Notes: a model not told the origin generated them from the sequence alone. A DNA stretch of 64,000 nucleotides from Pseudoalteromonas lipolytica (GCF_001306915.1 NZ_LJTC01000014.1:1-64000), one strand, 5' to 3'. Shown: positions 46,423 to 56,550, counted from the first letter of the stretch. Made by a program: numbers and translations.

Positions 46423-48303
46423 TTAATCTTCAAAATACGTATAGCCAGCAAGGCCTGCATTTAGTTCTGATAAATATTGTGCCTTAGATTGCTCATCAAT
46501 TGCCAGTGAGTTGACCCGTTTTGCAAAGTTTTCAGCAAGAATCTCGCTATCATAATCAACAAACTTTAATACGTCCTTAACACTGTCACCTTTAATGGCA
46601 TTAGTTAGTTGATAGCCTGCTTCTGTAAGCTCAACATGCACTGAATCTGTATCGCCGAACAGGTTATGTAAATCACCTAAAATCTCTTGATACGCACCCA
46701 CTAAAAACATTGCAATATGGTATTGCTGACCTTGCTTGTACTCTGGAATAGGTAAGCTGCTCTCTATGCCTGTGCCTTCGACATAATCACGAATTTGCCC
46801 ATCTGAGTCACAGGTAATGTCTTGAATAATGGCGCGCTGTGTTAATGGCTGATGCAAGTTTTCAACTGGCATGACAGGGAATAACTGCCCAATCCCCCAG
46901 ACATCGGGGAGTGACTGAAATAATGAGAAGTTAACGAAGAGCTTATCGGCAAGTTTCTCGTTTAAATCGTCTAACACTTCTCGATGTGAACGGGCATTCT
47001 CACTAAGTGATGCACGAACACGATGTAAAATTGTGAAATACAACTGCTCGAGCTTCGCCCACTCAAGCATAGTGAGTAGGCCATGCACATATTGGTCATG
47101 GGCTTCACTGAATAGATGCATTGCATCATGATAAATTTCCAACGCCATACGCGGTGTTAAACGCTGTAAACACTGCCACATTTCATCTAGTACCAATACA
47201 CTGCCTGCCTCTGGCGCCGTTGGATTTGCATGGTTTGGCGCACGCTCAACATCAATAACATCTGTAATTAATACCGCGTGGTGCGCTGTTAACGCACGGC
47301 CTGACTCGGTAATAATGGCAGGGTGTTTAAGGTCATGTTGCTGACACACTTCAGCAAACGCATTAACTACATTACGCGCATATTCTTCAACACTGTAGTT
47401 CATTGAACACGAACTACGTGACCCAGAGCCTTCGTAATCAACACCTAAACCGCCACCGACATCCACGGTATTAAGTGGTACGCCTAACTGTGTTAACTCT
47501 GCAAAGTGACGAGCACATTCACGCAGTGCGCGATGAATATCGCGGATATTGGCAATTTGCGAGCCGATGTGGAAATGCACTAGTTGCATTAAATGAAGTT
47601 TATTGCGTGATTTAAGCAGCTCAACCGCAGATAGCACTTGCCCTGCTGTTAAACCAAACTTACCTTTTTCGCCACCGGTATTCTGCCATTTCCCCTTACC
47701 AACCGAGTTTAAGCGAATACGAATCCCAATTGATGGCTCGATGCCTAGATCATCAATTTCTGCCAATAGAGTAGTTAGCTCAGAAAGTTTTTCTACAACA
47801 ATATGAACCTTATGACCCATGCCTTGGCCAATACAGGCTAAGCGTAAAAACTCACTGTCTTTATAACCATTACAAACGATGGTAATTGGCTCTTGTGCTA
47901 CACCTAAAATAGCCATCAGCTCAGGTTTTGAGCCGGCTTCAAGGCCCACTAAACCACTTGGGTGAGCAAGTAGTTTACTGACCACAGAACGCTGTTGATT
48001 AACTTTAATTGGATAAACACAGGTATAACTACCTTGGTATTCACGGGCATTTCGTGCTTTGGTAAATGCGCTAGTCAGCGTTTCAACGCGATTTTGTAAG
48101 ATATCGGTAAAACGCACTAAAACAGGTAGGGTAAGACCTTGCTTTTTAAATTGCTCAGTCAGTTCAGATAAAGACACCGCGGCTTTAGTTTGATCGCCAT
48201 CAGGGTAAGCCACCAGCTCACCTTGTGCGTTAATGTCAAAGTAACCGTCACTCCAGTGAGCAACATTGTATGTTTCGCGTGCTTTATCTAAACCCCAAGT
48301 CAT
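46423..48303 (-). CDS. speA: Biosynthetic arginine decarboxylase
   Basis: A 626-residue PLP enzyme converting arginine to agmatine, the first step of the agmatine route to putrescine. The PLP lysine is in YPIKVNQQRSV, and FDVGGGLGVDYEGS-like VDVGGGLGVDYEGSGS and TESGRALTAHHAVL are typical of SpeA. It matches E. coli SpeA (632 aa) in length. I chose ATG 48303 (MTWGLDKARETY); an upstream in-frame extension of 30 codons has no homology support. It is divergent from speE. No speB or speD is in the window. Confidence 0.95.
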   Translation of the reverse strand: MTWGLDKARETYNVAHWSDGYFDINAQGELVAYPDGDQTKAAVSLSELTEQFKKQGLTLPVLVRFTDILQNRVETLTSAFTKARNAREYQGSYTCVYPIKVNQQRSVVSKLLAHPSGLVGLEAGSKPELMAILGVAQEPITIVCNGYKDSEFLRLACIGQGMGHKVHIVVEKLSELTTLLAEIDDLGIEPSIGIRIRLNSVGKGKWQNTGGEKGKFGLTAGQVLSAVELLKSRNKLHLMQLVHFHIGSQIANIRDIHRALRECARHFAELTQLGVPLNTVDVGGGLGVDYEGSGSRSSCSMNYSVEEYARNVVNAFAEVCQQHDLKHPAIITESGRALTAHHAVLITDVIDVERAPNHANPTAPEAGSVLVLDEMWQCLQRLTPRMALEIYHDAMHLFSEAHDQYVHGLLTMLEWAKLEQLYFTILHRVRASLSENARSHREVLDDLNEKLADKLFVNFSLFQSLPDVWGIGQLFPVMPVENLHQPLTQRAIIQDITCDSDGQIRDYVEGTGIESSLPIPEYKQGQQYHIAMFLVGAYQEILGDLHNLFGDTDSVHVELTEAGYQLTNAIKGDSVKDVLKFVDYDSEILAENFAKRVNSLAIDEQSKAQYLSELNAGLAGYTYFED

Positions 48304-48501
48304 GGCAATGTCTTCTGTAAATTCATTAAATATAAACGCACATTTTAATACGCTAGGGCTGACCACGCTAACAAAAATTGCGCTGTATGCCAAAGTGATA
48401 AAAAATATTCGCTATACTGATTAAAATTTGATTGAGCAATTAGCCAAGCACTGGCAGAATTGCACCCCTTTTTTACCATTAACCAAAAGTGTATAAGCAA
48501 G

Positions 48502-49365
48502 ATGGCTAATTTAGATCAAAATAACTGGTTCACTGAAATTAGTGACCGTGATGGTAGTGCCTTTTCATTACGCATTACTAAAAAGCTTGATGAACAGCAA
48601 TCGCCATTTCAAAAAGTAGAAATGTACGAAACAACTGACTTCGGTAATCTGATGATTATTGACGGTTGCACTATGGTAAGTAGCCGTGAAAACTTTTTTT
48701 ACCACGAGATGATCAGCCATCCGGCATTGCTTGCACACCCAAATCCAAAAAATGTTGTGATCATTGGTGGTGGTGACTGCGGTACTTTACGCGAAGTATT
48801 AAAACACCCAAGTGTTGAAAACGTAACGCAAATTGATATCGACGAAGTCGTGACACAAATGTCACTTAAATACTTCCCTGAGCTGTGTGAATCAAATCAA
48901 GATCCGCGTGCTACAGTGATGTTTGATGACGGCATCAAGTACATGCGCGAAGCAGCCCCAGAATCAATCGATGTAGTAATTGTTGATGGTACAGATCCAG
49001 TTGGCCCAGGCGAAGGTTTATTTAACCACGCTTTCTATACCAGCTGTTTAACTGCACTTCGCCCGGGTGGCATCTTAATTCAACAAAGTGAATCGCCACT
49101 TATGCACATGCCACTTTTAGTTGAAATGCGTGATGCAATGACTGAAGTGGGCTTTGTTGACTTACAAACGCTGCCTTTCCCACAACCAATTTATCCAAGT
49201 GGTTTATGGTCTGTAACGCTTGCTCGTAAGTCAGAAGCGTTCGCTGGTTTTCGTGAAGATGATGCCAATAAACTTGCGCAAAGCACTGAATACTATAATG
49301 CAGGTATTCACCACGGTGCATTAGCCACACCTAATTATATGAAACGTGCTTTCGAGAAAAAGTAA
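48502..49365 (+). CDS. speE: Polyamine aminopropyltransferase (spermidine synthase)
   Basis: A 287-residue enzyme that transfers aminopropyl from decarboxylated SAM to putrescine. The nucleotide-binding GGGDCGTLREVLKH segment replaces the more common GGGDG, and the active-site loop DGTDPVGPGEGLF is present. ATG 48502 (MANLDQNNWFTE) is 7 nt from an AAGCAAG ribosome site and aligns with E. coli SpeE. A TTG further upstream is unlikely. It shares a divergent promoter region with speA, so both are probably co-regulated. Confidence 0.95.
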   Translation: MANLDQNNWFTEISDRDGSAFSLRITKKLDEQQSPFQKVEMYETTDFGNLMIIDGCTMVSSRENFFYHEMISHPALLAHPNPKNVVIIGGGDCGTLREVLKHPSVENVTQIDIDEVVTQMSLKYFPELCESNQDPRATVMFDDGIKYMREAAPESIDVVIVDGTDPVGPGEGLFNHAFYTSCLTALRPGGILIQQSESPLMHMPLLVEMRDAMTEVGFVDLQTLPFPQPIYPSGLWSVTLARKSEAFAGFREDDANKLAQSTEYYNAGIHHGALATPNYMKRAFEKK

Positions 49366-49381
49366 GCGTTTTGACTAAATG

Positions 49382-49408
49382 AAAAAAGGGCTCATTGAGC
49401 CCTTTTTT
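49382..49408. terminator. Bidirectional terminator between speE and chemoreceptor gene
   Basis: A perfect 12-bp stem AAAAAAGGGCTC / GAGCCCTTTTTT with an ATT loop. It has a U-tract on both strands and sits between converging stops. Confidence 0.9.
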
Positions 49409-49414
49409 GTTGTA

Positions 49415-51016
49415 TTAAACCTTAAATCTATTAACTAGCTGATTCAGTTCGTCAGTAAGCTGATTCATACGGTTAGCGACCTCTTGTGTTGAACTCGCTA
49501 ACCCGCCTCCATGTTGGGTTTGATCGTTTAGATCAGACAGGTTTTGACTAATTTCATCTGCCACAGCAGTTTGCTCTTCAGTTGCTTGTGCTGTTTGCAT
49601 CGCCATATCATTTACTTTGACCGATGATTCTTGCATCGAGTTAAGTATATCGTTAGTTTGGGTAAACGACTCTACTGCTTCATCAGCAAAACGCTTACCA
49701 CTATTAATCGCCTGTAAGGATTGCTCAACACTGGCTGCAAATTGCTCAACCATAGTTTGAATATCATTAGTGCTTTCTTGGGTCCGAGTTGCTAGGGTGC
49801 GAACCTCATCTGCAACCACCGCAAAACCTCGCCCTTGCTCACCAGCTCGCGCAGCTTCAATTGCAGCATTGAGTGCAAGTAAGTTAGTTTGCTCAGCTAT
49901 AGCGCGAATAACTTCAAGCACTTTAGCAATGTTGTCTGAGCTTTGTTGCAGTTCAGTGGAACGTTGGCTGGCATGTTCCATATTATCTGACAAGGCAACA
50001 ATTTTTCGACTCGAGTTATCAACCGCAGCCAAGCCTTGTTTAGCCAGTTGCTGTGAGTTGTCAGCTTCATGGGATGAGTTTTGTGCCACACCTGCAACCT
50101 CACGACTTGCAACGCTCATTTCATGTACTGCACTAACTATTGATTCAGATGCTTGGCTAAGCTTTTGATTTATTTGATGGTTCTGATTAGCAAAATTATC
50201 AAGGTCACGACCTAAATTATGCAGCTCTTTAGCCTGTCCAAGTATGTCTTTGATAAGTTGTTGTAGGTTATCTAAAAACCCGTTAAAAGCCGTCGCAAGT
50301 TCTGCAAACTCGTCTTGTGTTTTTACATTGATACGGCCTGTTAAATCACCATCTCCCGACGCAATCTCATTAATTCGCTCTGTCACAAAGTTAATCTGCT
50401 TCGTGAGTTGTCGAGGTACATAATAGCTAAACCAACCAGCGACAAGTAAAACGATAGCGATCATTATCATTAGTTTAACTTTAAAGCTGATAACACCATC
50501 CATTAACTTCTCAGTTTCAGATTTTGATGTTTTATCTGCTGCTTCGCCTGCTTTATCTAAAATATCCCTCAGTGCTGAAAATGTTTGTTCAGCAATCTGC
50601 TTTTTTTCACTGTTTTGTGGGTCATTAATAAAGTTTTTTGATGCCGAATACCATGAATCAAATGCGCTATCAAAATGACGGAACCGGTCGACTACCTCGG
50701 TGTAAGGTGACATGTAAGACAAGTATTGCCCAAAGCGCTCTTTAACTTGATCGGCATTTTCTTGATGTTCATTTAGATAAGTTTTATCTGTGTTACTGCT
50801 TGTAACAAGAGTAAGCTCGGCAACCTTTGCTTGGTAAATATCTCTATCAGCATTAACAACGACCGAAATCGCATTCAAAAATCGTTCTGATTGCGCGTCA
50901 ACAGCTTGTTTTTGCAAACTGATAAGATAAGTGTAGCCTGCAATTAGAATAAGAATGGCAATGCCTAACAAAATAATCGGTAGGGAACTTTTAACGCGAA
51001 TGCTTTGTAAATTCAT
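49415..51016 (-). CDS. Methyl-accepting chemotaxis protein
   Basis: A 533-residue chemoreceptor. TM1 is at about 11-31 and TM2 at about 178-200, enclosing a helical periplasmic sensor of about 145 residues, possibly HBM-like. A HAMP domain follows (about 201-255, [27 protein letters not shown]). The cytoplasmic hairpin tip is [32 protein letters not shown]. There is no C-terminal NWETF pentapeptide. The ligand cannot be told from sequence. Confidence 0.93.
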   Translation of the reverse strand: MNLQSIRVKSSLPIILLGIAILILIAGYTYLISLQKQAVDAQSERFLNAISVVVNADRDIYQAKVAELTLVTSSNTDKTYLNEHQENADQVKERFGQYLSYMSPYTEVVDRFRHFDSAFDSWYSASKNFINDPQNSEKKQIAEQTFSALRDILDKAGEAADKTSKSETEKLMDGVISFKVKLMIMIAIVLLVAGWFSYYVPRQLTKQINFVTERINEIASGDGDLTGRINVKTQDEFAELATAFNGFLDNLQQLIKDILGQAKELHNLGRDLDNFANQNHQINQKLSQASESIVSAVHEMSVASREVAGVAQNSSHEADNSQQLAKQGLAAVDNSSRKIVALSDNMEHASQRSTELQQSSDNIAKVLEVIRAIAEQTNLLALNAAIEAARAGEQGRGFAVVADEVRTLATRTQESTNDIQTMVEQFAASVEQSLQAINSGKRFADEAVESFTQTNDILNSMQESSVKVNDMAMQTAQATEEQTAVADEISQNLSDLNDQTQHGGGLASSTQEVANRMNQLTDELNQLVNRFKV

Positions 51017-51089
51017 ACATTTTCCTAATTAAAAATCGAAACCAGCATGCTTATTGAATCTTAGCTGAAAAATATAAAACTGTATGAAA

Positions 51090-52313
51090 TTAAAAGTGCC
51101 AACTCGCTGAAAGCTGAAATTGCTGCTGCGAGTTATGCTCATTAAATCCCATACCTGGTCTGTTTTGAGCGTCACTGCTCAGCACTGAATATTCAGCACC
51201 TACTTGCCACTTGGTTGACAGTTGATAACGCCAACTTGCGGTTAAAGCTTCTCCACGACTTTGGTTAGGATCAAATTGCCAATCATCATGATCGCTAACC
51301 TTGAAATAATCATACCTAATTGTGAGACGATGCTGGTCTAACTTGTGGCTTAATAAAACAAAATGGCTATAAAAATCATTGTCTACCCCACGATTTGTGC
51401 CCATCGCAGTTTTACCATCAAGGAGCTGTACAATAATGCGTGTTTGCTTATTAAACTTATACAACCATGCCGCGCTTAAAAAGCGTGTATCCCACGCATA
51501 TTGACCAGTACGGGTATTCAAAGCACCTGGATCGCCATTGTTGTCATAATAATAGACACGTAATTGTGATTTTTTTTGATAATCCCAATGAGCGCCAACG
51601 TAATAGCCAAAACGCCCATCTACTTCTTCGAAAGGCTGCACGTGCTCGGCTTGCTTATCTAGCTGCGACCATTCAAATGAACGTGGAACAGCAAAATCAA
51701 TTTGTTCATTGAACGTAGTCTGCCTGTCATGCATAGCAAAGCCACGCCATGACAGCAACGTCCCAGCAGGATCGTTGCCTTTAAAAACCGCAGCAAAGCC
51801 TTCAAAACTATGATTACTTCTAAATTGCCTACCTGGGCGCTTAATGTTTGCCTCTAAACCAAAGGCCCGCACTTCTTCGCCAATCCAAGTATTAATCGCA
51901 GAATTAGTGTAGTTATAAGGTGACATCCAGCCATTTTGCGGGTTCTCAAGCGACATTTTGGGATAAAAGCCACCTCCTTTCACTGTCCATTTATAACGAC
52001 TAGCTGTAAGAGGCTGATATTGCAAATAAGCCTGAGTTAAACCAACTGTTAGTTCTGGATCAGGATGAACGTTAAGTACTGTGTGCGCAGACCAATCGCT
52101 ATTTAACTCAAAACGACTACTCAGCATAGCTTGGGATATCACAACACCATCATGCTCTTGGTCATAACGGTATAAGCCAATTCCTTTACGCTGATAGCTC
52201 GCTAGTTGGTCACCACGCACAGCCGAAACAGTTACCAGCCCATCATGCTCAGCATATACCACTGCAGGCAACCCAAAAACACTCGCCAATAGCAAGGCTT
52301 GCCATTTATTCAT
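51090..52313 (-). CDS. Outer-membrane beta-barrel (porin-like) protein
   Basis: A 407-residue exported protein with a signal peptide ending ...VVYA-EH. The mature part is a run of amphipathic strands ending with Phe (QLSASWHF), typical of an outer-membrane barrel. I do not recognise a specific family. The ATG at 52313 overlaps the end of the cupredoxin-like gene, so the two are translationally coupled. The substrate is unknown. Confidence 0.8.
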   Translation of the reverse strand: MNKWQALLLASVFGLPAVVYAEHDGLVTVSAVRGDQLASYQRKGIGLYRYDQEHDGVVISQAMLSSRFELNSDWSAHTVLNVHPDPELTVGLTQAYLQYQPLTASRYKWTVKGGGFYPKMSLENPQNGWMSPYNYTNSAINTWIGEEVRAFGLEANIKRPGRQFRSNHSFEGFAAVFKGNDPAGTLLSWRGFAMHDRQTTFNEQIDFAVPRSFEWSQLDKQAEHVQPFEEVDGRFGYYVGAHWDYQKKSQLRVYYYDNNGDPGALNTRTGQYAWDTRFLSAAWLYKFNKQTRIIVQLLDGKTAMGTNRGVDNDFYSHFVLLSHKLDQHRLTIRYDYFKVSDHDDWQFDPNQSRGEALTASWRYQLSTKWQVGAEYSVLSSDAQNRPGMGFNEHNSQQQFQLSASWHF

Positions 52314-52920
52314 AGTCATCAAACTCGTCACTGCTTAGTTCTAATTTTGGTAATAAGTTTTGCTTTAACTGATAGCTCAACGACTTTGCATTGTTCGTTA
52401 TCTCGATAGTTTCTGGTGTACTGATATCATTAAAGCGGTCATGCCAAACAGCCAAAGTAAACTTACTTTCAGGTAAGCTTAATTCAACCATACCTTGATC
52501 ATCTGTTTGCCCATAGATCCCACCATCGACGACCACAATGTAACCCAGCATCCAGTCATGAATGTTACAGCCAAGCTCAACAACCCCCGATTGTGCAAAG
52601 TTAATCGGTTTTTCGGGTTTATCATGGTAAAGCTTTAACTCAAATTGCTTTGTTTTAGAAAATGAATAAACGTGGTGCATGATTGAATCAAGGTTAGGAA
52701 ATTCAACATTTGCCCCTTGTGGCACTGCCAGCACATGAGGCACAAAGGCACGTTCTTTTTGGCTCATGGTATAGTGACTATCAGCAACAGCAAGCTGTTT
52801 TGAACCTTTGAGCCAAACCACGGCATTCTTGACTGGCTGATTCTGCTTATCAACTATCTGTATTTGCTGTGCCAATAAACTTTGACTAAACAATAGTAGC
52901 AACAGGGTTATTCTTATCAT
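52306..52920 (-). CDS. Cupredoxin-like periplasmic protein (methylamine-utilisation-like)
   Basis: A 204-residue exported protein (signal MIRITLLLLLFSQSLLA-QQ). After a carboxypeptidase-regulatory-like region comes a cupredoxin segment with candidate copper ligands: His-His in SIMHHVYSF, and Cys, His and Met in LGCNIHDWMLGY. That is the blue-copper type-1 layout. The family is often annotated as methylamine utilisation protein, but no mau genes are present. ATG 52920 is chosen for a clean signal peptide; AAGG is 9 nt upstream. It forms an operon with the barrel gene. Confidence 0.85.
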   Translation of the reverse strand: MIRITLLLLLFSQSLLAQQIQIVDKQNQPVKNAVVWLKGSKQLAVADSHYTMSQKERAFVPHVLAVPQGANVEFPNLDSIMHHVYSFSKTKQFELKLYHDKPEKPINFAQSGVVELGCNIHDWMLGYIVVVDGGIYGQTDDQGMVELSLPESKFTLAVWHDRFNDISTPETIEITNNAKSLSYQLKQNLLPKLELSSDEFDDYE

Positions 52921-52970
52921 TTTGCTTAACCTTTTTAGGTGCAGGGCTGATATCGCAGCGTTCACTTTGT

Positions 52971-52984
52971 TGAATACGTATGCA
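52971..52984. promoter_or_regulatory. LacI-type operator upstream of GH97 gene
   Basis: TGAATACGTATGCA, identical to the palindrome at 37378-37391. It is 96-109 bp upstream of the GH97 start and 51-64 bp upstream of the divergent cupredoxin-like gene. A degenerate half-copy TGAATACGT lies at 53033-53041. Confidence 0.75.
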
Positions 52985-53079
52985 GATCTCTCGTATTAAC
53001 CGGCAAGTCACTTTATGCTTTAAGGATGTATGTGAATACGTGACAACAATCCATAACCATAAGCCGCCAAGGAACAATA

Positions 53080-55122
53080 ATGCGATTAACTGCCTTAATG
53101 TTAGCAGCCTTTTCAGGTACTTGCCTAGCACAAACCACAACCGTCAGTTCACCTGATGGGCAGATCAAAGTAACTATCTCAGATGAGCAACACACACCTA
53201 GCTACGAAATCAGCTTTGCAGGTAAACAAGTCATTGCTAACTCTTCGTTAGGCCTTGTTTTTAAACAACAACCAGCAATGAGCGAAGGTTACAAAATTAG
53301 CAGTCAAACCACTGATTCGGTAAAAAGCAGCTGGGAGCAACCTTGGGGTGAGCGCCAAACAGTAGTTGATAACCATAACGAAGTCGCTGTTACTTTTAAA
53401 AAACCACAACCACAAGGTGGCACGTTTACGGTACGTTTTCGCGCTTTTAATGATGGTGTAGGTTTTCGATACGAATTACCAAAACAAGCTGGCTATGATG
53501 ATGTAGAAATCACTAAAGAACTTACAGAGTTTGCTATTACAGACTCATCAGATGCAACGGCTTGGTGGATCCCCGCGCGTGGTTGGAACCGATATGAATA
53601 TGTTTATAACACCACCCCACTTCATAAAGCAGCACTTGTACACACACCATTTACTATAAAAAATAAAGAGGGTGTGCATATTAGTATTCACGAAGCTGCC
53701 CTTGTTGATTATGCAGGCATGGTGTTAAATCAACGTCGTGATGGTACCTTCCAAGCCGATTTAACACCTTGGTCAGACGGTGTAGCGGTTAAAAAGCACG
53801 GCGCATTTAATACTCCTTGGCGTACAATTCAAATTGGTGATGAAGCCGTTGATTTAATCAACTCAGATATCATCTTAAACCTAAATGAGCCAAATAAGCT
53901 GGGTGATGTATCTTGGGTTAAACCGGGTAAATACGTAGGTATTTGGTGGGGTATGCACATCAATGAAAATACTTGGGGTAGCGGTAAAATTCATGGTGCA
54001 ACCACTGCAAACACGAAATATTACATGGACTTCGCTGCTAAATATGGCTTCGATGGCGTGCTAGTCGAAGGCTGGAATATTGGCTGGGATGGCGACTGGT
54101 TCTATAACGGTGACGTTTTTAGCTTTACACAACCTTATGACGACTTTGATATTGAAGAGCTGACACGTTACGGCAAAGAAAAAGGCGTACAATTAATCGG
54201 TCACCACGAAACGTCGGGTAACGTGACCAACTACCGTAACCAAATGGAAGATGCATTTGCGTTATACGAAAAATCAAATGTAAGCCAAGTTAAAACAGGT
54301 TATGTCGCTGACGGTGGTAACATCAAGCGTATCGATGAAAATGGTATTGTACGCAAAGAGTGGCACGATGGTCAGTTCATGGTTAATGAATACCTACACA
54401 ACGTAAAACTTGCTGCAAAACATAAAATTAGTATCAACACGCATGAGCCTGTGAAAGATACCGGCCTACGTCGTACATACCCGAACTGGATTGCTCGTGA
54501 AGGTGCCCGTGGTCAAGAGTTTAACGCATGGGGTACACCGCCGAACCCACCAGAGCATATTCCAATGCTAGCTTTCACGCGAATGCTTGCAGGCCCAATG
54601 GACTTTACGCCAGGTATTTTTGATATGGGCTTTAACGGTTTAGGTGCTGATACCAACCGCCCACAAACAACCCTAGCGAAGCAATTAGCGCTATACGTTG
54701 TAATGTACAGCCCAATTCAAATGGCGGCAGATTTACCACGTAATTATTTAGCGAAGCCAGATGCATTCCAGTTTATTCAGGATGTACCAACTGATTGGCA
54801 ACAAAGTATTGCACTACAAGGTGAAGTTGGCGATTTCGTTGTATTTGCACGTAAAGAACGCAAGCGTGATCAATACTCAGGTAACGACTGGTATCTAGGT
54901 GCTGTTACAGACGAAAAAGCCCGCACTTTAGAAGTGAAGTTAGACTTCTTAGATAAAGGTAAAAAGTTTGAAGCGCAAATCTACCGTGACGGTGACAAAG
55001 CTGAATGGGTAAATAACCCTTACGACTTAAAAGTAGAAAAACGCATAGTGACTGCTGATGATAAGCTAACGTTAAAGCTTGCCACCAGCGGCGGCACAGC
55101 GATTCGTTTTAAAGCAATCTAA
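53080..55122 (+). CDS. GH97 alpha-glucosidase (SusB-like)
   Basis: A 680-residue exported glycoside hydrolase (signal ends at ...GTCLA-QT). An N-terminal beta-sandwich (about 20-270) precedes a (beta/alpha)8 barrel (about 280-560) with GVLVEGWNIGWDG, LIGHHETSGN, INTHEPVKDTGLRRTYPN and REGARGQEFNAW, the conserved acidic positions of GH97. A C-terminal beta-domain ends the protein. SusB-type enzymes release glucose from maltooligosaccharides. AAGGA lies just before the ATG. A LacI-type operator upstream links it to the receptor-pullulanase operon. Confidence 0.93.
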   Translation: MRLTALMLAAFSGTCLAQTTTVSSPDGQIKVTISDEQHTPSYEISFAGKQVIANSSLGLVFKQQPAMSEGYKISSQTTDSVKSSWEQPWGERQTVVDNHNEVAVTFKKPQPQGGTFTVRFRAFNDGVGFRYELPKQAGYDDVEITKELTEFAITDSSDATAWWIPARGWNRYEYVYNTTPLHKAALVHTPFTIKNKEGVHISIHEAALVDYAGMVLNQRRDGTFQADLTPWSDGVAVKKHGAFNTPWRTIQIGDEAVDLINSDIILNLNEPNKLGDVSWVKPGKYVGIWWGMHINENTWGSGKIHGATTANTKYYMDFAAKYGFDGVLVEGWNIGWDGDWFYNGDVFSFTQPYDDFDIEELTRYGKEKGVQLIGHHETSGNVTNYRNQMEDAFALYEKSNVSQVKTGYVADGGNIKRIDENGIVRKEWHDGQFMVNEYLHNVKLAAKHKISINTHEPVKDTGLRRTYPNWIAREGARGQEFNAWGTPPNPPEHIPMLAFTRMLAGPMDFTPGIFDMGFNGLGADTNRPQTTLAKQLALYVVMYSPIQMAADLPRNYLAKPDAFQFIQDVPTDWQQSIALQGEVGDFVVFARKERKRDQYSGNDWYLGAVTDEKARTLEVKLDFLDKGKKFEAQIYRDGDKAEWVNNPYDLKVEKRIVTADDKLTLKLATSGGTAIRFKAI

Positions 55123-55123
55123 G

Positions 55124-55151
55124 CTAAAAGCTGAAAGTTTTAAGCTTCAAG
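55124..55151. repeat. Degenerate 7-bp heptad array, copy 2
   Basis: Heptads CTAAAAG, CTGAAAG, TTTTAAG and CTTCAAG follow directly after the GH97 stop. The order CTAxxxG, CTGxxxG, n, CTTCAAG repeats that of the array at 711-738. Confidence 0.6.
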
Positions 55152-55159
55152 TAAAAAAG

Positions 55160-55188
55160 AGCGCGGCATTTGATGTCGCGCTTTTTTA
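55160..55188 (+). terminator. Terminator of the GH97 gene
   Basis: A 10-bp stem AGCGCGGCAT / ATGTCGCGCT (one G-U pair) followed by TTTTTT, about 38 bp after the stop. Confidence 0.85.
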
Positions 55189-55199
55189 TTGCCATAAAA

Positions 55200-55221
55200 A
55201 AGCAGCCCACTCGGGCTGCTT
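55200..55221 (-). terminator. Terminator of the ompR-envZ operon
   Basis: Minus strand: a 9-bp stem AAGCAGCCC / GGGCTGCTT with a GAGT loop followed by TTTTTATGG, about 29 bp after the envZ stop. It is separate from the GH97 terminator. Confidence 0.85.
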
Positions 55222-55225
55222 AAAA

Positions 55226-55253
55226 CTTATAGCTTAAAGCTAAATACTTTTAA
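55226..55253. repeat. Degenerate 7-bp heptad array, copy 3
   Basis: Heptads CTTATAG, CTTAAAG, CTAAATA and CTTTTAA in phase; the last overlaps the envZ stop codon. Together with the array at 55124 it brackets the two terminators. Confidence 0.5.
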
Positions 55254-56545
55254 AAAGGCAAATAAATTTGTGCGCTAAGGCCACCTTCTGGGCGATTAAG
55301 TAGTTGTACTCGGCCGCCGTGCATATCGACAATACGTTTAATAATCGCAAGGCCTAAGCCACTGCCTTCGCTACCGCGAGCGGCATCACCTTGTTTAAAC
55401 GGTTCAAATACAGTTTCAAGTTCGCTTTCAGGGATCCCCGGGCCATGATCGTTAACCACGACTATGGCAAACTTTTTATTACTGCTCACGCGGGTTTCAA
55501 CCTCTATATCACCATCTGAATAGCGAATTGCGTTTTCAATCATATTAGTAACAACACGCTTTATTGCCACCATACTCACTGGCACTTCACTTAAGCTCGG
55601 ATTCTCTTTAAAGGTAATAGTGCGGTGATGTTTTTGTTCAGCTTCGACAACTTCTGACACAATCGCGTTTAAGTCTTCTAGCTCAAGTTCTTCACGTTTG
55701 TGGTGGCGTAAATACTCAATGAATTGGTCGATAATGGCATTCATGTCTTCAATATCATGAATGATCCCTTCACGCAGGTAATCTTCATCGTCCGACATCA
55801 TTTCGGTGGCAAGGCGAATTCGTGTAAGCGGCGTGCGCAAGTCATGAGAAACACCTGCCATTAATAACCGACGGTCGTTCTCAAGAGCTGCAATACCACG
55901 CGACATTTGGTTAAACGCACGGGTTACTTCAATGACTTCTGTAGAACCTTGTTCTTCTAATTTGGTAGAAAAGTCACCTACCCCTACTTTAACAGCGGCT
56001 TGTTGCAGTGCTTTTAAAGGTCTATTTAGATGGCGGGCAAACAACCAACCACCGAGCACACTTAAAAAGCCAATACTCGATAAATAAAAGGTTAAGAATT
56101 TTAGGTTGTTTTCTTGCAGGCCGGTGAGCGGCACGCGTACCCAATAACCCGGTGCTTGTGGAGCTTCAACCCAATAAACAAGTGGGTCGGTTTGGCTAAT
56201 ACGTACCCGAGCAGAACCATTGAGCTCTTTCGACATGCTTCGCGATAGCATTGAGTACTCACGAGTTTCAGCCAAACCCTGACTCATTGCTTGGCGCTGG
56301 GTCATGACCTCGATGCCGGTGATCTCAAAAAACTTGTCTGAGGCTTCCTTGCTTACCTCAACCCCTTCTTCCCATTCAATAAACACGGTTTTCACCTGTT
56401 TAGATAGGATCAGGTTTACTTGTTCTATAGTTGGTTTAACAACATAAAAACTGACCGTGATATAAGAGACAATTTGATTGATTAACAGCAGGGCTGCAAC
56501 CAAAAATACCGTTTGTCCAAACGCACTACGTGGAAACATGCCCAT
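55250..56545 (-). CDS. envZ: Osmosensor histidine kinase EnvZ
   Basis: A 431-residue sensor kinase. TM1 is at about 12-34 and TM2 at about 151-170, around a periplasmic loop, followed by HAMP (about 171-222). The H-box is [16 protein letters not shown] with phospho-accepting His234. The ATP-binding part carries [10 protein letters not shown] (N), [10 protein letters not shown] (G1) and [10 protein letters not shown] (G2). It phosphorylates and dephosphorylates OmpR. The gene lies 5 bp downstream of ompR as in E. coli. Confidence 0.94.
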   Translation of the reverse strand: MGMFPRSAFGQTVFLVAALLLINQIVSYITVSFYVVKPTIEQVNLILSKQVKTVFIEWEEGVEVSKEASDKFFEITGIEVMTQRQAMSQGLAETREYSMLSRSMSKELNGSARVRISQTDPLVYWVEAPQAPGYWVRVPLTGLQENNLKFLTFYLSSIGFLSVLGGWLFARHLNRPLKALQQAAVKVGVGDFSTKLEEQGSTEVIEVTRAFNQMSRGIAALENDRRLLMAGVSHDLRTPLTRIRLATEMMSDDEDYLREGIIHDIEDMNAIIDQFIEYLRHHKREELELEDLNAIVSEVVEAEQKHHRTITFKENPSLSEVPVSMVAIKRVVTNMIENAIRYSDGDIEVETRVSSNKKFAIVVVNDHGPGIPESELETVFEPFKQGDAARGSEGSGLGLAIIKRIVDMHGGRVQLLNRPEGGLSAQIYLPF

Positions 56546-56550
56546 TACTG

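Noticed and set aside
48304..48393. 30-codon extension of speA
   Set aside because: No homology to SpeA N-termini and it covers the divergent speA-speE control region.
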